Shown here one piece after another: positions 35,703-49,935 of a stretch of 64,000 bases of DNA. The DNA is from Dermatemys mawii (lineage: Eukaryota > Chordata > Testudines > Dermatemydidae), in the NCBI GenBank assembly GCA_007922305.1, contig ML677365.1, forward strand, positions 13,539,931 through 13,603,930. The letters are read 5' to 3'. A program made the position numbers and the translations under genes. The notes beneath the pieces are model-generated. The model had not been told where the DNA came from, did not search any database, and saw only the letters and a program-made list of their open reading frames with translations. How positions within the stretch are numbered: the first letter of the stretch is position 1; each line of letters opens with the position of its first letter.

Positions 35703-36010
35703 TGTGACGGGTTCCCTCCTGGGTGCCACCTGAAAATGGGGTACTACTGAGCCTCCCTGACCCATTAGCCTGGGCTCCCTCTTACACTGTACTGCAACCA
35801 GCTGCAAAGCCCTCCAGGCTCCAGCCTGTACTTTCATCAGCACAGGTAGAGACACATCCAGCTGCAGTTACATGCAGGCACTTTGACCAGCCCCTGCATG
35901 AGAAGGTGACAGCTAGAGCAACTCCCAGCTTCTCAGGTACCCATCCCCTCTGGAGTATAAATGCAAAATTAGACCATCTTGCACTGGGAGCTCTGAACCA
36001 CCGTGGGCAG
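35703..36010 (+). mobile_element. Possible LTR fragment
   Basis: Starts tgtgacgggttccctcctgg, which resembles the TGTGACGGGTT start of a repeat common in turtles. The rest is Pro-codon-rich, GC-rich and not recognised. No 3' end was identified. Confidence 0.3.
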
Positions 36011-36344
36011 CGGGGATAACCTGCCACTTTTAGGCACCCCACTGCCCAGTCCCGTACAATCCCACTACAACTGCCAAGTGCCCCACACTGACCCCTGCAC
36101 TGCCCAGCACCCAACATACACAGACCTTTACCAACACCGCCCCAGAAACATCCCACTGCCAAGCGCTCCCTACTCCCTCACTGTCCAGAGCCCCTCGAAC
36201 CCACTTTCCCAAGCCCTCTCCTCCACTTCTCAGCCGCACTCACTGACCTAGCTGAGGTGACTCTGTCCACCAGGCTGAGCGAGGAGCCCTCCAGCAGGGC
36301 TGTGTGGGGTCCTCTCTCCCTCAGCAAACTTCACCCCCTGCTGG

Positions 36345-36425
36345 GACCTGGGCGTGGCAAAATTTGAATTTTTAGGCACCCCTAGAATGCGCCTACTATG
36401 CCTAGTGCGAAATCTGGCCCTGCAG
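36345..36425. mobile_element. Possible hAT end fragment
   Basis: The segment from aaatttgaatttttaggc to gaaatctggccctg resembles the terminal part of a CAGGGCC-type hAT element. No partner end or target duplication was found. Confidence 0.35.
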
Positions 36426-38735
36426 AAGAATGCTAGTTGTTCTAATCATGCTGCTCAGTAATGATTGTTATAACTTTTTGTGCATGTGTGCTATTCTATG
36501 CTGTGTTTTTATTGTCCAGCGCAAGTCTATTTCATATGCATCTTAATATAAATTTATAAAAGATTAATGTCTGTACTTCTGTAACCCCAGAATGAGGCAC
36601 AATTGCAAAAGCCATCTGTTGAAGGCCGCTCTCTCCAATGATAAAGCCTTTGGGTTGAAAATGTTCATTCCAAGTTTCAGTCAAATGGCTGAGATATTAA
36701 ACATCACAAACTAGGGATTGTAATTATTATAAATGCTAACACATTTCCTGCAGTTTTCTTGGTAATGTTCTCATAGCTCAGATGAGAGTAGCACTTACAT
36801 CTCCAGTTTCATGCCTTGAAAGTAGCAGAACTTACTTAACTGTGTAATAATGGCCGGCCGTGGGTATGAATGGTGCCAAACCACCAAAGGGGTTTTGGGG
36901 TTTGTTTTTCAATGAAAGCAATGCTGCTTTAAACTGATCTACATAATTTCACCTGGCCGTTTAGTCCTCCATGATGCTCCCAGAACCTGCATGTGCCATT
37001 TTTCCTGACATAAACTCCAAGATTGCAAGCTTGAAAATGTCTGGTTGCTCTAATGTCATCCGTTCACTCTGAAAACTCCCAGGTTGTTCATTATGGACCC
37101 AATCCAACGTCCATTCGAAATCACTGAGAGTCCTTCCACTGACCTCATGAATAGTAGATCTGGCCCATAAATCAATGGCCCCTGCACCATTTCCAAGGAA
37201 TTCGGGCCTTGGACCCTGCAAGGGCTTTATAATGCATCACTTGACAAGGGTTAGTGAGGAAAAGATGGTAATATTTACCATTAAAATGGCATTTTCCAGC
37301 TTCAAAGTACTTCACAGACATTTTGTCTTTTACAGGCCAGTTTGGTTTTGTTGTTCAGGTCTATAAGCATTAGATGTTAAGGACCCAATCCTGAAAAATA
37401 TCTCCCATTGATTTCAGTGGGAGCTGCAGATGCTCAGCTGCACACAGGAAATGCTCAGCACCAGTGAGGACAGGCCCTACATTTTCACTTCCTCATTCCA
37501 GGGATGAAGGGGAAGGGGCAGGACATAAACTCCCCCTAACATTACATTTCCCACTGACTATTGTGATACATTTTAAATAGGTGAAGAAGAAGAAATTTGT
37601 ATCTTGAACCTGCAGAGAGATTTTGTTAGATGTTCGTTAGCCATTACAGATATTTTTCACAAGTTTAACCCTATGAAATAGTGAATCTGCCACGGCATAA
37701 CAATGTTGTAGGCTTTTACAGATTAAATCACAGCCATGACCCATTTAAGTTACATTTTCATAAATCGTGTTTTATGGTTTTCATTTACATAATGAATCTG
37801 CTAATTTTTGTTTGCAAGGAATGGCTTTCCACAATTCAGTCATGCACTGGAACTTAGTAAGAGCTGGTGAATCTGGCATAAATGCACAGCAATTAACAGG
37901 AGAAGCACTTTTAACCATGAAAAAGAGGTGCGTTTCCTTTTGGAGATGTGCTTTTTTTTTTTAAGCTTCCAGTAAATTTAATGATACTGTCCTTTGGAGT
38001 AGCATGATCAGGCTCTGAAACGGTATTTAAAAACCAAATCCTTACTGCACCTATACCACAATACAGTACATAGCAATTTGTCTTTAACAAAATGTAACTA
38101 AGGTGATTTAATTGAAAAAGTGGACATATGAGTTATATTCAGGAATATTTCTGCATAGTTAATGTAAGGGAAATGACTCTCCAATATTGTAAAGGAGGTG
38201 ATTAGCAGGTCACTTCTTTTCCCCATAAAAGATTTTGAAAGGACCTTTAGCTAAATAAATTTACAATTATCTGATAGCTCTGATTCCTGGCTACCAAGGA
38301 GTATCAAAAATACATATAATGGTGTATGCAAAAGAATCCATCCTTGGCTTCTATCCAGATTCCACTCCTTATAATTTTAATGTTAATTAAAAAAGGGACT
38401 TATGCAGATCCATACCCAACAAGAAAGGTATCTCATAAGCTGCTGTGAGGAGCATGGCTGGCATTCTACTGAAGAGCAGAATTTGCTTCTAGAGTGAACT
38501 AGCATTAAAAGATCAGTCAGAATTTAATTTGATGTCACTGTAATTCCTATGAAAAGACTCAGAAATCTGTGTATAGGTCAGTAATTACTGGTAGTAAAAA
38601 TGATGGTATTTTTCAAAGCAGGATAGATGATAAATATATTTACCACCCCTCATTTTGATCTAGCTTACACTGACAAAAGTTTAGAGTAACTGCACTGAAG
38701 TCAACCAGTGTCTGAAAATTCAGAATCTTTGTTCT
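36426..38735. other. No recognised gene
   Basis: AT-rich intron sequence. A cccattgatttcagtgggag palindrome-like core at 37.4 kb is typical of short reptile MITEs. Confidence 0.55.
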
Positions 38736-38766
38736 TCCTTCCCCTCCCCTCCCCTCCCCTCCCCCC
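38736..38766 (+). repeat. (CCCCT)n tract just upstream of the first NCALD coding exon
   Basis: This is a perfect run of TCCCC units ending in CCCCCC, about 45-75 bases before the exon start. The antisense strand has five runs of four or more G separated by single A residues, a classical G-quadruplex pattern. It lies in the branch-point and polypyrimidine region of the acceptor at 38808-38809. Confidence 0.85.
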
Positions 38767-38785
38767 AAATTAATAACAAAATTAA

Positions 38786-39250
<465 letters not shown>

Positions 39251-40872
39251 TGATTAAATTGTTGGGGGCAATATTGTGAATGTTGAGTGCACAAAAGGTT
39301 ATTCTGATATCTCCTCCCATGGTTTTAATCTACTGTGTTTGCTTGAACATAAAAAGATACTGTTAAATTTGGCAAAAGTGAACACCAATTAGAGTAGAAA
39401 TGGAGATGTTTATAGCTCCTTGAAGCTTTACTGAGTAGCCATGCTGCATCTCTGTGGGCTTCCCTATGCTGGGAAATTTACCTTAAGTTTGAACACAGTA
39501 ACTAACTTGATGATAAATATTACAAAGAACTCCACATAGACAAGGACTGTCCTATTTAATATCATGTCAGCTGCTAGTGGGTCATCCTAGTGGGGAGCCT
39601 TGGGTTGACCAAGACCAGCTAACACATTTTTAAATGGGACTGGCCCTGTCTACCTAAGAGCAAAATCCTCTTTAAAATCATATTGAGTATGAAGAAATAG
39701 CTGAAATATATGAAAGCTCTTTTCCTAACCCGGACATGGCCTGAGCGCTTAACATTGTGTTCGTTAATATAATTTTCCAGTGTAGACAAGCCCTCTGTTG
39801 TGATTCCATGAATGGCTTCAGGTATATTATCTAATGTTACACTTATGAGTTCTTCTCCATTTTCATCCTTCTCTAGTATGTCTTTCCCCTTGTGGGCACA
39901 TCAAATTAATTGAAAGCTTCGTTTTTTTTCTTATAGTACACTTGCGTAGTTTTAATCTGTGTAATCCACCGCTGCTAGGGAAGTGCCTGCCTCCTCGTCA
40001 CTGGAGATATTGAAGTACTAACTAGATATGATACTTACTCATATTTAAAGATCTGATAGAAATGGAGGGAATGGAATGCATACAAATTACAATTTATGAT
40101 GGCAGAATCATTATAATGCATGCCATCCTGCTCATTTTTATTAGTCTGTCTCTGAACATCCTTCCAACTGTAGGATGATCTGCGAGTGTAGAGCACTCAC
40201 TCTACTCCATATGCATCAGACCATATACTTGACTCAGTTGCAGCCACCTTCGTTTTCTTTTATTTTTTGTATTTTGTTTGCTTGTTTGAGAGTTAAACAG
40301 GACTTCATGTAGTTAACTCTGAGGGGCATGAATGAATATTTTAACAACCATGTGCCAAATGGAGACTGATATAAATGGTACAAAGACAACACCATCAGTG
40401 AAGCTGCATCTGCTTACAAGGGACATTCAGAAGAAGTATGAATAATGGCAAGTGGGCAGAAATTCATGATGAGGGGACAGAAAGGCAGGATTGTAGCAGG
40501 AAAAGCAACTAATAGGAAGGTATAAAAGTGTATGCAGAAAGTCTGCTTTCTCTTGTAGCTTCTTACATCTCCTATGAGTTGTTGATTGGTTTCATGCCTC
40601 TTTACATCCCCTCAGTGTGTAATTGGTACCCATTTATCGTCATTTTCACCAGCTCCTCATTCTACCTGTCTCTACGCTTCCAACTCTCCCCCTCCTGCCC
40701 AAATTTTGTCTAAGATTTAACAGTGAGAATCTCAATCTAAGAAACGCAGCAAGTTTTGTTCAGCAGCTGCTCCCCTGCTGCAGACTAAAGGGAACTTCCC
40801 AAATAGCGACGCTGCCTGCTACATAATGCAACTATAAGTTCTGCTTGCCAGGCAGCGTTCTGTCATCCCAAT

Positions 40873-41525
40873 TCATAGAACCACAGAAATGTAAGGCTGA
40901 AGGACTTTAAGAGGTCATCTAATCCAGCCTCCTGTGCCCAGGTTTGATAAAGCAATGCTGAATAGGGCAGGACGTTTATTTCCCATGTCTTACATAGACA
41001 CGCCTGTTAATGCATCCCAGAGAGATATTAGCCTTTTTTGCAATTGCATCACAGTTATGGAGCTTATTTAATTTTGCAGTCCACCATAACCCCCAGATCC
41101 TTTTCAGCAGTACTGCTGCCTAGCCAGTTATTCCCCATTTTGTAGTTGTACATTTCATTTTTCTTTCCAAAGTGAATTACTTTGCACTTGTCTTTATTGA
41201 ATTTCATTTTGTTGATTTCAGACCAATTTTCCAATTTGTCAAGTTCCTTTGTCCTCCAAAGTGCTTGCAACCCTTCCCAGATTTGTCATCTGCAAATGTT
41301 ATCAATGTGCTCTCTGCTCCGTTATCCCAGTCGTGAATGGGAATGTTTAAAAGTACTGGAGTCAGAATAGCCCGTTGTGGGACCCCACTAGATACATCCT
41401 CCCAGTTTGAAAGCAACCACTGTTAACTACACTTTGAGTGTGATCTATGTACAGTTGTGCACCCACCTAATAGTAATTTAATCTAGATCACATTTCCCTA
41501 GTTTGCTTCATGCCTTGTCATTAAT
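40873..41525 (-). mobile_element. 5'-truncated CR1-type LINE
   Basis: The + strand starts with the reverse complement of the conserved CR1 3' tail (tcatagaaccacagaaatg, gaggtcatctaatccagcc). Upstream on the minus strand, reverse-transcriptase C-terminal fragments follow: SSGVPQRAILTPVL, then LENWSEINKMKFNKDKCKV and STAEKDLGVMVDCKIK. Frames are broken, so it is a dead copy. Confidence 0.87.
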
Positions 41526-42526
41526 AATAATATGTCTGTAGCACTTCTCATCTGTATATTTCAGACGCTTGAGGCTTGACGGGGAGGGCTCTGTGAGTGT
41601 GTTTGAGTGGAAAGGGCATGTGGAACTGAGATTGATGTGGATGTTCTGTTGTCTTACTGAAGATTAATTTTTAATGGCTGAGCTGATAACAAATGTACTT
41701 TAACAATCTGAGCTGTAATTCAGCAAAGTTGTGTGTGCGGGGAAGAAGGGGGATGTTTGGTTGGTTTTTAATTGTGGGAATAGAGAATACTGTATCAAGT
41801 GTGTTCCACTCGGACATAAGTCATCGGATCCTTCTCTGTGTGGGAAGAAAAAAACAGCTATGCCTGCATTGTTGCTATATCCCCCAGGAACCTATTACAA
41901 GTCTCTGATCTATGATTGATAAAGTAGGATTTATTGATAAAGTGGGATTTATTATATTCTAGGCTGATTTTCTGCATGAGACAACACATCAAGCTAATCT
42001 CATAAAAGGACATCGTCAATGTGAAAATCATTTAATTGGAAATGCCCACCCCCAACCCCCACTATCCTTACCAGGAGCCCCAGAGATTCCTGTATGTGAA
42101 ATCGAGGAGAGGAAAAACATTTATTTTCTCTTTTTCTCAGTCTTCTGACTTTGTGTGCTTTAGAGCACTTGGGCGCAGATCCACAGAGGCACTTAGTTGC
42201 TGCAACACCTGGCTATTAGGCAATGTGTGCACTATGAGGTCGGGGTGTGACCCCCTGCCTGTGTGCACGTACTCACACGAGTGTTCATCGAGCTAGAATG
42301 GGCGCAAATAGCAGCGTAGCGTGGAATGTGACGTGCTGTACTGATGAAAAGTGCTAGGTAATATTGTATGACATCAGTCTGGTCACAGCGCAGTGCTTGG
42401 GTGGGGAGAAGGGAAGCTCATGTACATGCTCTTGCACACGCCCTGGAAGAAGGTGTTTACCAATAGCAGCAGACCTGTGCACAGGGAAAGAAGAGGATAT
42501 AATTTTAGTTACAGTGTGTGTCTGGA

Positions 42527-42820
42527 TACACAGGTGTCGACTTTCAGCTTTCCCAGGGAGTGCTGCACCCCTGCTGGGCCTCGAAGCCCTGCTCCCACTC
42601 TGCCCCTTCCCCCCAGGCTCCACCCCGCCTCTTCCTGCCCTCCGCTCCTCTGTCAAACAGCTGATCACCAGCGGGTGGGAGGTGCTGCGGGGGCGGAGAC
42701 AGAGCTGATTGGTGTGGCCCACCAAACAACTGGTCAGTGGGTGACTGGTGGGTGTTGAGTATCCACTATTTTTTTCCCATTGGTGCTCCAGGCCCAGAGC
42801 ACCCACGGAGTCGGTGCCTA
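42527..42820. mobile_element. Non-autonomous hAT-type element
   Basis: The left end acacaggtgtcgac and right end gtcggtgccta are inverted. The direct repeat tgtctggat flanks it at 42519-42527 and 42821-42829, so the exact border is ambiguous by one base. The interior is GC-rich. Confidence 0.8.
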
Positions 42821-44278
42821 TGTCTGGATGTGATAAATTCCTAAGACATTTGTAAATAACATCTCCAGCCAATTGCCAGTTATCGTGGGGTGACATTTTC
42901 CTTCCCCAGCCCTGCAGATTCCTAACTTAGCAGGCTCCGTGGGGAGCTATGCAGGATTGGAGGGGGACTAAAATCAATACTGCAGCCCCTGCACAGGCTC
43001 TGCAATAGAAGCTGCTTCCACCACCCCTGTGAGGCCGTTCCTGGCTGCTGGATCTCATGGCCCTGACCCAAGCCTGTGCTCCAGTGTTCCCATATGTTTC
43101 AGCCTATTCAGAGCCAACATGGAGATCATGACCTTGGTTCCCACTAGGCATAGAAATCCCATGTTACTCCTGTTCAGCCCTATCCTAGGGGCACTGTGGG
43201 GCTCCCATGCCTTGAGGAGCCTTTGTGCAGACCATCCACCAAGGGATGAACACCGCTGACCGTGCTGATCAGCCTGTAGAACTCCAAATTCCCTTCGGGC
43301 TGATGGGTTGGCTGGCAAAGGTCTTTTCTCATGTTGAACCCTATTTATAGCATGCTGCATGCAACACATGGCAAGTGACTCACACAGAGTGAAATTCACC
43401 CTGTACAAAGAGCCTCCATGTACCTCAATTAAGTCCCGTTGTGAGAGACTCTGGAACTAGCCACAGCTATGGAGTTCTTAAACCAGATGATTATTTCTAA
43501 AGTAAATCTGGAAAATGCCATGTATTAATCTATGTTCTTTGAGTGAGAATTCCAGTCCCTCCGATTTAAGCTACAGCGATTCAGTTTTGCTGTAAGGATG
43601 GAGTTTGAGAGTCATGACTTTTGTCAGTCACTGACATCCCCAAAGGAATTTTGGATTGAATTTCCCCCAAGGTGGTGGCATGATCTGGAAGACCACATCT
43701 GGTGAGCAGTGGCCCTGCATGGCAGGTTGGCATCATGTTGTGGCTGGGTTGGGGGGGAGAGGTTGGTGGCTGGAGTAACTATTGCTCACACTGGAGCAGG
43801 ATCACAGCAAATGTATGGGCTATTGAAGCCTCTTGGGTGCAGGAGCAGGCACAGAGCATCCACAAAGCTTTGTGTGAAAATTCCTTCCATCCCAGTTTCC
43901 CACTGGGGTCACAGTGCTCTACCACCCAAATGTTACAATGCCAGGTGCCCTCTCAGGTTCCTCACCTGCTTAACAAACTCCTTTTCACTTCCAGCATACA
44001 TCTGCCCCCAGTACAATCAACTCCATTCAAGCTAAAGCTGAAATCCAGCTAGAGTTCGAGTACGCCCCCTAACTGAAATAGCACATATTCAGAGAGGACC
44101 TGAGCAAAATTAAGGGTTTAAGTGAAGAAATTTAAACTTTGCCATAAGTGTAAAACTTCAACACCACCTTATGCTGTGGAACTGCTAAGGCATCTTCCCA
44201 ATACTTGTCCAAGGAACAAGTGCAACATTTTCAGCTGTCACACAAAAATAACAGAAGTGGCTTTGGCCATCCCTCTTA

Positions 44279-44573
44279 AGCCTGGTCTACACTAACGAGG
44301 TAAGTTGGTCTAAGTTACACTAGTTAAGTTACATAAGATATATAACTTAGGTTAACATAGCTAAGATGGACTTACAGCGGTGTCTATACTGTGCTACATT
44401 GACAGGAGAGCATTTCCCATCGACATAGCTTCTACCTCTCGAGGAGGTGAAGTAGTGAAGTCGATGGGAGAGCGCTCTGCCATTGACTTATCGTGTCTTC
44501 ACCAGACCCACTAAATTGACACCTCTGCATTGATTGCAGCAGCACCAATTTAGCCGGTAGTGAAGACAAGCCC
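44279..44573. mobile_element. Harbinger-type MITE with TTA target duplication
   Basis: The left end agcctggtctacacta and the reverse-complemented right end gggcttgtcttcacta are inverted. TTA flanks both sides (44276-44278, 44574-44576). A central motif, catcgacatagcttctacc, recurs as an inverse (gaagtcgatggga). It has no coding capacity. Confidence 0.75.
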
Positions 44574-45104
44574 TTACTGAGGTAACTGATCTGTAAGCCG
44601 GGGAGAAACTGGGCTTGATGTGGCTTCCTTTAAAGACAGCAGCAAAACTCCCAGGGGGACTTCAGTGAGTGGTGGATCAGGTCCTTGTTCTCTTCATTAG
44701 GTGCCCTGCACTAAAGTCAAATAGAAAGAATAGCGTTCTATTTGATTCTAGTACAGTTAAAAACATTCCCTAGAAATTTGTGCTGTCATCACTACCCCCA
44801 CCGCTGGCTCTCAGACACTCTGTCAAATGCAGACAGCAGGTGCAGCCCCCATGGAAGTTGCTGTGTCAAATTCAGCAGTGGAATAAAGGATGGCGCCAGT
44901 TCCATGTTGGGTGTCAGTTGGTCATAAACAGGTGGGTAAGTGGCAAAGCAGTGAAATTTGCACCTGTTTGTCATTCGGCAAATGTGGAAAGCTGAGGGGG
45001 AGAGAGTTCAGCAGGAAAATCATCCAACAGCAGAGTCAGATAAAGCTGGTGTACTTCCCTATCCCCGCACCCCGGCTCTCCTCGCCTACGCAAACCGTCC
45101 CACA

Positions 45105-45212
45105 CGTCTGATGCAGGGACTACTGGGTGAAGGTCTATGGGCTGTGTTCTGTAGGAGATCAGACTAGATGATCGTGATGATCCCTTCTGGCTTTTCAAAT
45201 GTATGAAGTTAT
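45105..45212 (+). mobile_element. Short CR1-like 3' tail
   Basis: Contains agatcagactagatgatcgt and gatcccttctggcttttca followed by tatga, typical of the CR1 3' terminus. The line begins with tgatgcagggactactggg. Confidence 0.5.
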
Positions 45213-45891
45213 AAAATATATACCTGGCCTTTGTCCTATTGGCCTCCGAGAGAGCTGCGCCTGCTTCTCTCGGAACTCGGTTTGGTCCCCATTATGATTT
45301 TCTTTACTCCAGGGTTATGCCAACTTTAGCTGCCCTAGCCAGTGCCGTGGGCCTCTGCACAGACGGAGGTTGCAGTCGCACAAGGTATCTGTGCTCCCCT
45401 TTGTCTATAGTCAGCAATCAGCAGTGATTAGTACCAGTGACCGTTCCAAGAGCCCAAGGACTCCCGTTATTGCTCTCTTCTTGCCAGAGGCACAGGGAGT
45501 AGAGAAGACTCCTGCACCTTTGCATGTCCATGTAGAGGTGTGAGCAGCATTTGGTCCCAGATTAGGGACTATCTGACCATTTTCACATGATTACATAAAC
45601 TTATGTCCTTTGAAAGCTTTCTTATTTAAATACACAGTATAGTTACACTCAGTTAATACAGGGGCAAATCCTGAGTTTTTAAATCAGTTTTCACTTGGCC
45701 AGTACATAGGAAATCTTCCCACTGAACAACTGAGTAAGGCCCTAAAGATTTGACCAGAAACATTGTTTTCAGCACAAAAGAAACATTATATTATTCCCAT
45801 CATGGTCTGGCTCAACTAGAACATCTCGTGTTATTCTCTTAACACTCTTCTATTAAAGGGACCCTGTAGGATGAGGACATCTGTCATAAGT

Positions 45892-46686
45892 GTGAAATAG
45901 CCTAGAATTAGTGTTTACCTGTAAGGGGTTAAGCTAAAGGTAACCTGAGAGGTGGACAACTGACCAATGAGAAATTCCTCAGGAGACAAAGGATTTTAAG
46001 TTTCAGTTTCTCTCTGGGTCTCTCTCTGATCACCTCAGCTATGGGATGAACACAGCTATGTCTTTCACTGTAACTATAGATTCTATCAAGTACTGTAGTC
46101 AGTAAGTTTACCTTCTTTATATCACTTGGAGGTTTCTCAGTGGTGAGGGTTGACTGGGTGCTTCTTGATATTGTAAGCTTCAGCAGAGATATCAACAGTG
46201 GGAGAAAGTTGCCTCAGGGGAGAGGTTTGGTTTCTGAATCCTTTTGTTGATTATGGTGGATGCTGTTCTATTGATGGTTATAAGGGATTTATTCCTTCCT
46301 TTTTTCTTTTATTAAAATCTTTCTTTTAAGACTCTGACTGCTTGTTTTCCATTGTGTAAGATCCTGGTTTTGGCTCGGGCAAGCCTCGCAGGATCAGGTG
46401 AGGTTGGGTTTTTTTTTCTCTCAAGCTTCCCAGATAGGGAATAAGTTTGGGGGTTTTGTGGAAAGAGAAAGAGGGGCTTCAAGTGGCCCATGTCCAATAG
46501 TTTTTGAGACATTTTCACTTGATGGTGGCGGCGAATACCAGTCCAGACACAGAAGAAGTTGTGTTCTGGGGAAAAACATTTTAACCCAAGCTGGTAAAAT
46601 AAGCTTGGGGGCGGGGGGTATTTCTTTTTTCATGCGGGTCCCCAAATCTGTACCCTAGAGTTCAGAGTGGGGAGGCAATCCTGACA
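45892..46686 (+). mobile_element. LTR-like segment, probable solo LTR
   Basis: The ends are TGTCA and TGACA, a short inverted repeat as in LTRs. The body carries caatgagaaattcctcagg, a pyrimidine-rich stretch and attaaaatctttcttttaag as a possible poly(A) region. The length is about 795 bp. I found no clear target duplication and no internal retroviral coding sequence. Confidence 0.45.
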
Positions 46687-48158
46687 TCTTTAAACAATTT
46701 TGTTCCAAAAATCCACATTTTCTTACTATGGTTTCTTGGAGTGAACAATGACTGCGAGCCCAGCTAATGTAATTTTGCCCCATGCTTTCACTTTATGCTG
46801 TGTGGCACTCTGACATGCTGGGATTGAATAACTTCCCCTCTAAATAAAAGTTTAGCTATTTAATAAATGACAGATTTCTAAGGATCAGTGCTTGTATGAT
46901 CTCTGCAAAGTGTCCTCCTTTGCTTTATTTCCTTTTCGTCTTCACTCCCCATTCCTGCCATCGCCATGTTCATTTGCTTGTGTGCTATCTCCCCATTCTC
47001 TGTTTGTGTGTCTGTTACTTTGTAATCTCTCTGGGGTAGGCACTGTGCCGCCTTCTGGGTTTATGCACTGTCCTGCAATGTGACACAACAATCCTCATTG
47101 GCGTCTTTGGCCACTTTCATTATACATCATGATGATAATGAATCAGGTGCTCATCACTTTCCCTATTCAGTTGTCAATTAATATTGAAACATCCTTTTCT
47201 GATCCTACAATCATTTTTATAATTGAGTCAAGGAGCTATTAGTGGTCCCCCAGCACAATCTGTTGCCATAATGCTTGTGACATAATCTAGGGGACAGATG
47301 TTTGATAGCGTTCATCAAGCAGATGACTATTTAATTAAACAGGCAAATGTCTTTCTCAAGGTGTAATTCTGTATGTTATTTAGAACGTATGAGCTCTAAA
47401 AGGTGAGCAGGTTTTGTCGACAAAAGGCAGTAGCTGTGAATGCTGGGAAAGCAGGACATTCATCGTTCAGAGAAGGAAGTGTCTTGCATTGCTTAACAGT
47501 ATCCTCCAGGCGATGAAGCTGTGTTGCTGTGCTCCTGACACAGTTTCATTGAGTCCCCCTTGACATCATGGTTAAAACCTCCAGGTTAAAGGGCCTTTAT
47601 GAAGGGGCAGATGGTAAGCTAGAAAGTGGAATTAAATTAAGTAATCTTGGGCCTACCCCCAGGACAAAAATCTCTCGAGAGGGAGAGGAAATAACCAAAG
47701 TGGTGATGCCATGGGTCAAATTTATAAAATGACTGCTACATGTACACCCATGGTATCTGAAAATATGCATTTGTACATATGCAAATGGGGATGTAGGTGC
47801 ACAATTACCAGTTTTGCTTGCCAAAAACCAGTTTGCATGTGCAAATATAGGGTTTGCGTGCACACTTGATGTGTCCACATTTTGCAGGCACAATTCAGGG
47901 AGCCAGTTTAGAAAATATGCTCATTTTGTCATAAGATTAAAATTCTCTAATCTATCTCTCTTAATAGAAGGAATAGAGGAGGAACATAATATATCACAAA
48001 TAGAAGAGTAAATACATAAAATATGTTGAAAACAATACAATTGTGATGTGGCACCAGGATTTCTCTTCTCTGTGGAATGATCCAGATGAGGTTGTTGTGT
48101 CTAAGTCAGTGTACACACATATAAAACTTTGTGGTAAAATATCTTATTTTGTAATATG

Positions 48159-48484
48159 CAGTGCCAGCGTCAGCTTTTTTGCCACCCTCGGCGGCAAAGC
48201 CAAAAAAAGTGCCCTGCCACCGAGGTCCAAGAGGCACAAAAAAAAAAAAAAAATATCACCTCGTAGAGCTGCCCCCAAAACGTAGCGGCGAAGCGGGGAT
48301 GGCTGCCAAAATGCCGCCGAAAGCTGTGGTGCGCCATCCCAATTACGGACAGCATGGCACCCCACAATGTTCACTGCCCAGGGAGCCCTAGCAGGAGTTG
48401 CCGCTGAGGGCGGCAAAATACTGCCCCGCAAATCGTGCTGCCCTAGGCGACTGCCTAGGTCGCGTAGTGCTCGTGCTGGCCTTG
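48159..48484. mobile_element. Non-autonomous hAT-type element
   Basis: The left end cagtgccagcgtcag resembles the reverse-complemented right end caaggccagcacgag. The flanks gtaatatg and ataatata match at six of eight bases. The interior contains the gcggcaaa/gccgcc and ctaggcgactgcctagg motifs of a common amniote hAT family, plus an A15 run. Confidence 0.68.
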
Positions 48485-49078
48485 ATAATATACTAGACAC
48501 TTCAGAGGCATGCAATAAGATGGGTCCCCCTTCCTTGGGAAGGTTGCGGTATAAACAGACGACATAACTGACAAAAGAGTGAGGAAAGGAAACAGAATTG
48601 GGGAAAAGTAAATAATGGGGAATGGGAATGGAGTGGGAGGTTGGGGAAGGGATGTGCAAAAAGATTAAAGAGTTGCCTGAGTGGTACAGTGTACATGATG
48701 TTATATTCGGAACCGTCCATTCATTAGTTTAATGATCTAATAATTCGTTAGATGTTTTGTTGTAATGTGCTGTAAGTATGATAAATTGTTCTGAAGTATA
48801 TTGTAATAGGGAAAAATACAACTTCAGTCCAAAGCCAGAACTGTATTCAACAGCAACTAGATAAGGACACAAGGTTATTTATCAGAAAGTCTACAGTGTA
48901 AAAGAGCAAATGTATGTATAGATCAGTGCCCTGTCACTCTCACTAAGGAATCTGTGCTGAGAATCCAGGCTGAGGTTTATGTGATGCCATGTTTGTTGTT
49001 TTCATCATCATCTAATTGCCACATTCTATTCAGATCAGATATCTATTATCAGCACTTTGCTTCTCTCACCATTCTTAG

Positions 49079-49258
<180 letters not shown>

Positions 49259-49339
49259 TAGCCTGATTGAGGAAGTAGAGAGAGATCACTCTGACGGCAA
49301 GACAGTCAGTGGGCTCAATCTCTCCCTTAGGGATTTTTA

Positions 49340-49545
49340 AAGCAGTAACTCCTTCTGTGGCCTTGGGGAAGTCACTTAGGGTCTAGTTATGCTCTGGCTC
49401 TGCTGATTTCAGTGCAAAGAGGCTCTAGATTCTACCAGTGCAACTGAAATCAGAACTTGGCTCTTTAAACTTTCTGCTGCAGTTTCTCCATTTACCTAAC
49501 TCACAGAAGGTTTGGGGAGGATTTATTAGTTTATAAAATGCCTCG
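49340..49545 (+). mobile_element. MIR-like SINE fragment with an internal insertion
   Basis: The MIR-like core (gtggccttggggaagtcact) and downstream part (gcagtttctccatttaccta) are separated by about 85 bases bracketed by inverted gctgatttcagtgcaa and gcaactgaaatcag. Confidence 0.5.
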
Positions 49546-49935
49546 AACATGAAAACACGAAGGGCTAGATCACAAAGGGACTTTGACGTAACCCCTAACT
49601 CTGAGGCTGCCTAGTGGAAACCTCAGCCCCAGATTAGCTGCCCAGGCTTCCCATATAGCACATGGGGAAAGTTAGGTACATAAGAGAGGGATCTTCTGAA
49701 GCCAGCAAGCTGAGCAGAGGGCTGCCTAAACTACGCAGGAGTGAAATGCAGAAGAAAGGGACGGGATTTAGGGCCCAAATCTGGTTCTCTAGGCACCAGG
49801 TTTATGAGCTGGAGGAAAATGCCTATCTCTGCTCAGGATTCTGAGCCATAAAAACCTCTCCTGGAGTTAGATGTCTAAACCAGGTCATCCCTTTCTTGTG
49901 AAAAAACACAGACAGAAAGAAACCCACCCAGTTAT

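Noticed and set aside
35723..36251. Pro/Ser-rich frames on both strands
   Set aside because: They arise from compositional bias in a GC-rich, probably LTR-derived repeat. There are no splice or domain signatures.
41731..41919. Cys/Gly-containing frame (VWLVFNCGNREYCIKCVPLG) that hints at a zinc-knuckle
   Set aside because: The Cys spacing fits no known motif, the frame is short and has no neighbours.
42354..42896. 180-residue minus-strand frame
   Set aside because: Mostly inside the hAT element at 42527-42820, with biased composition and no recognisable domain.
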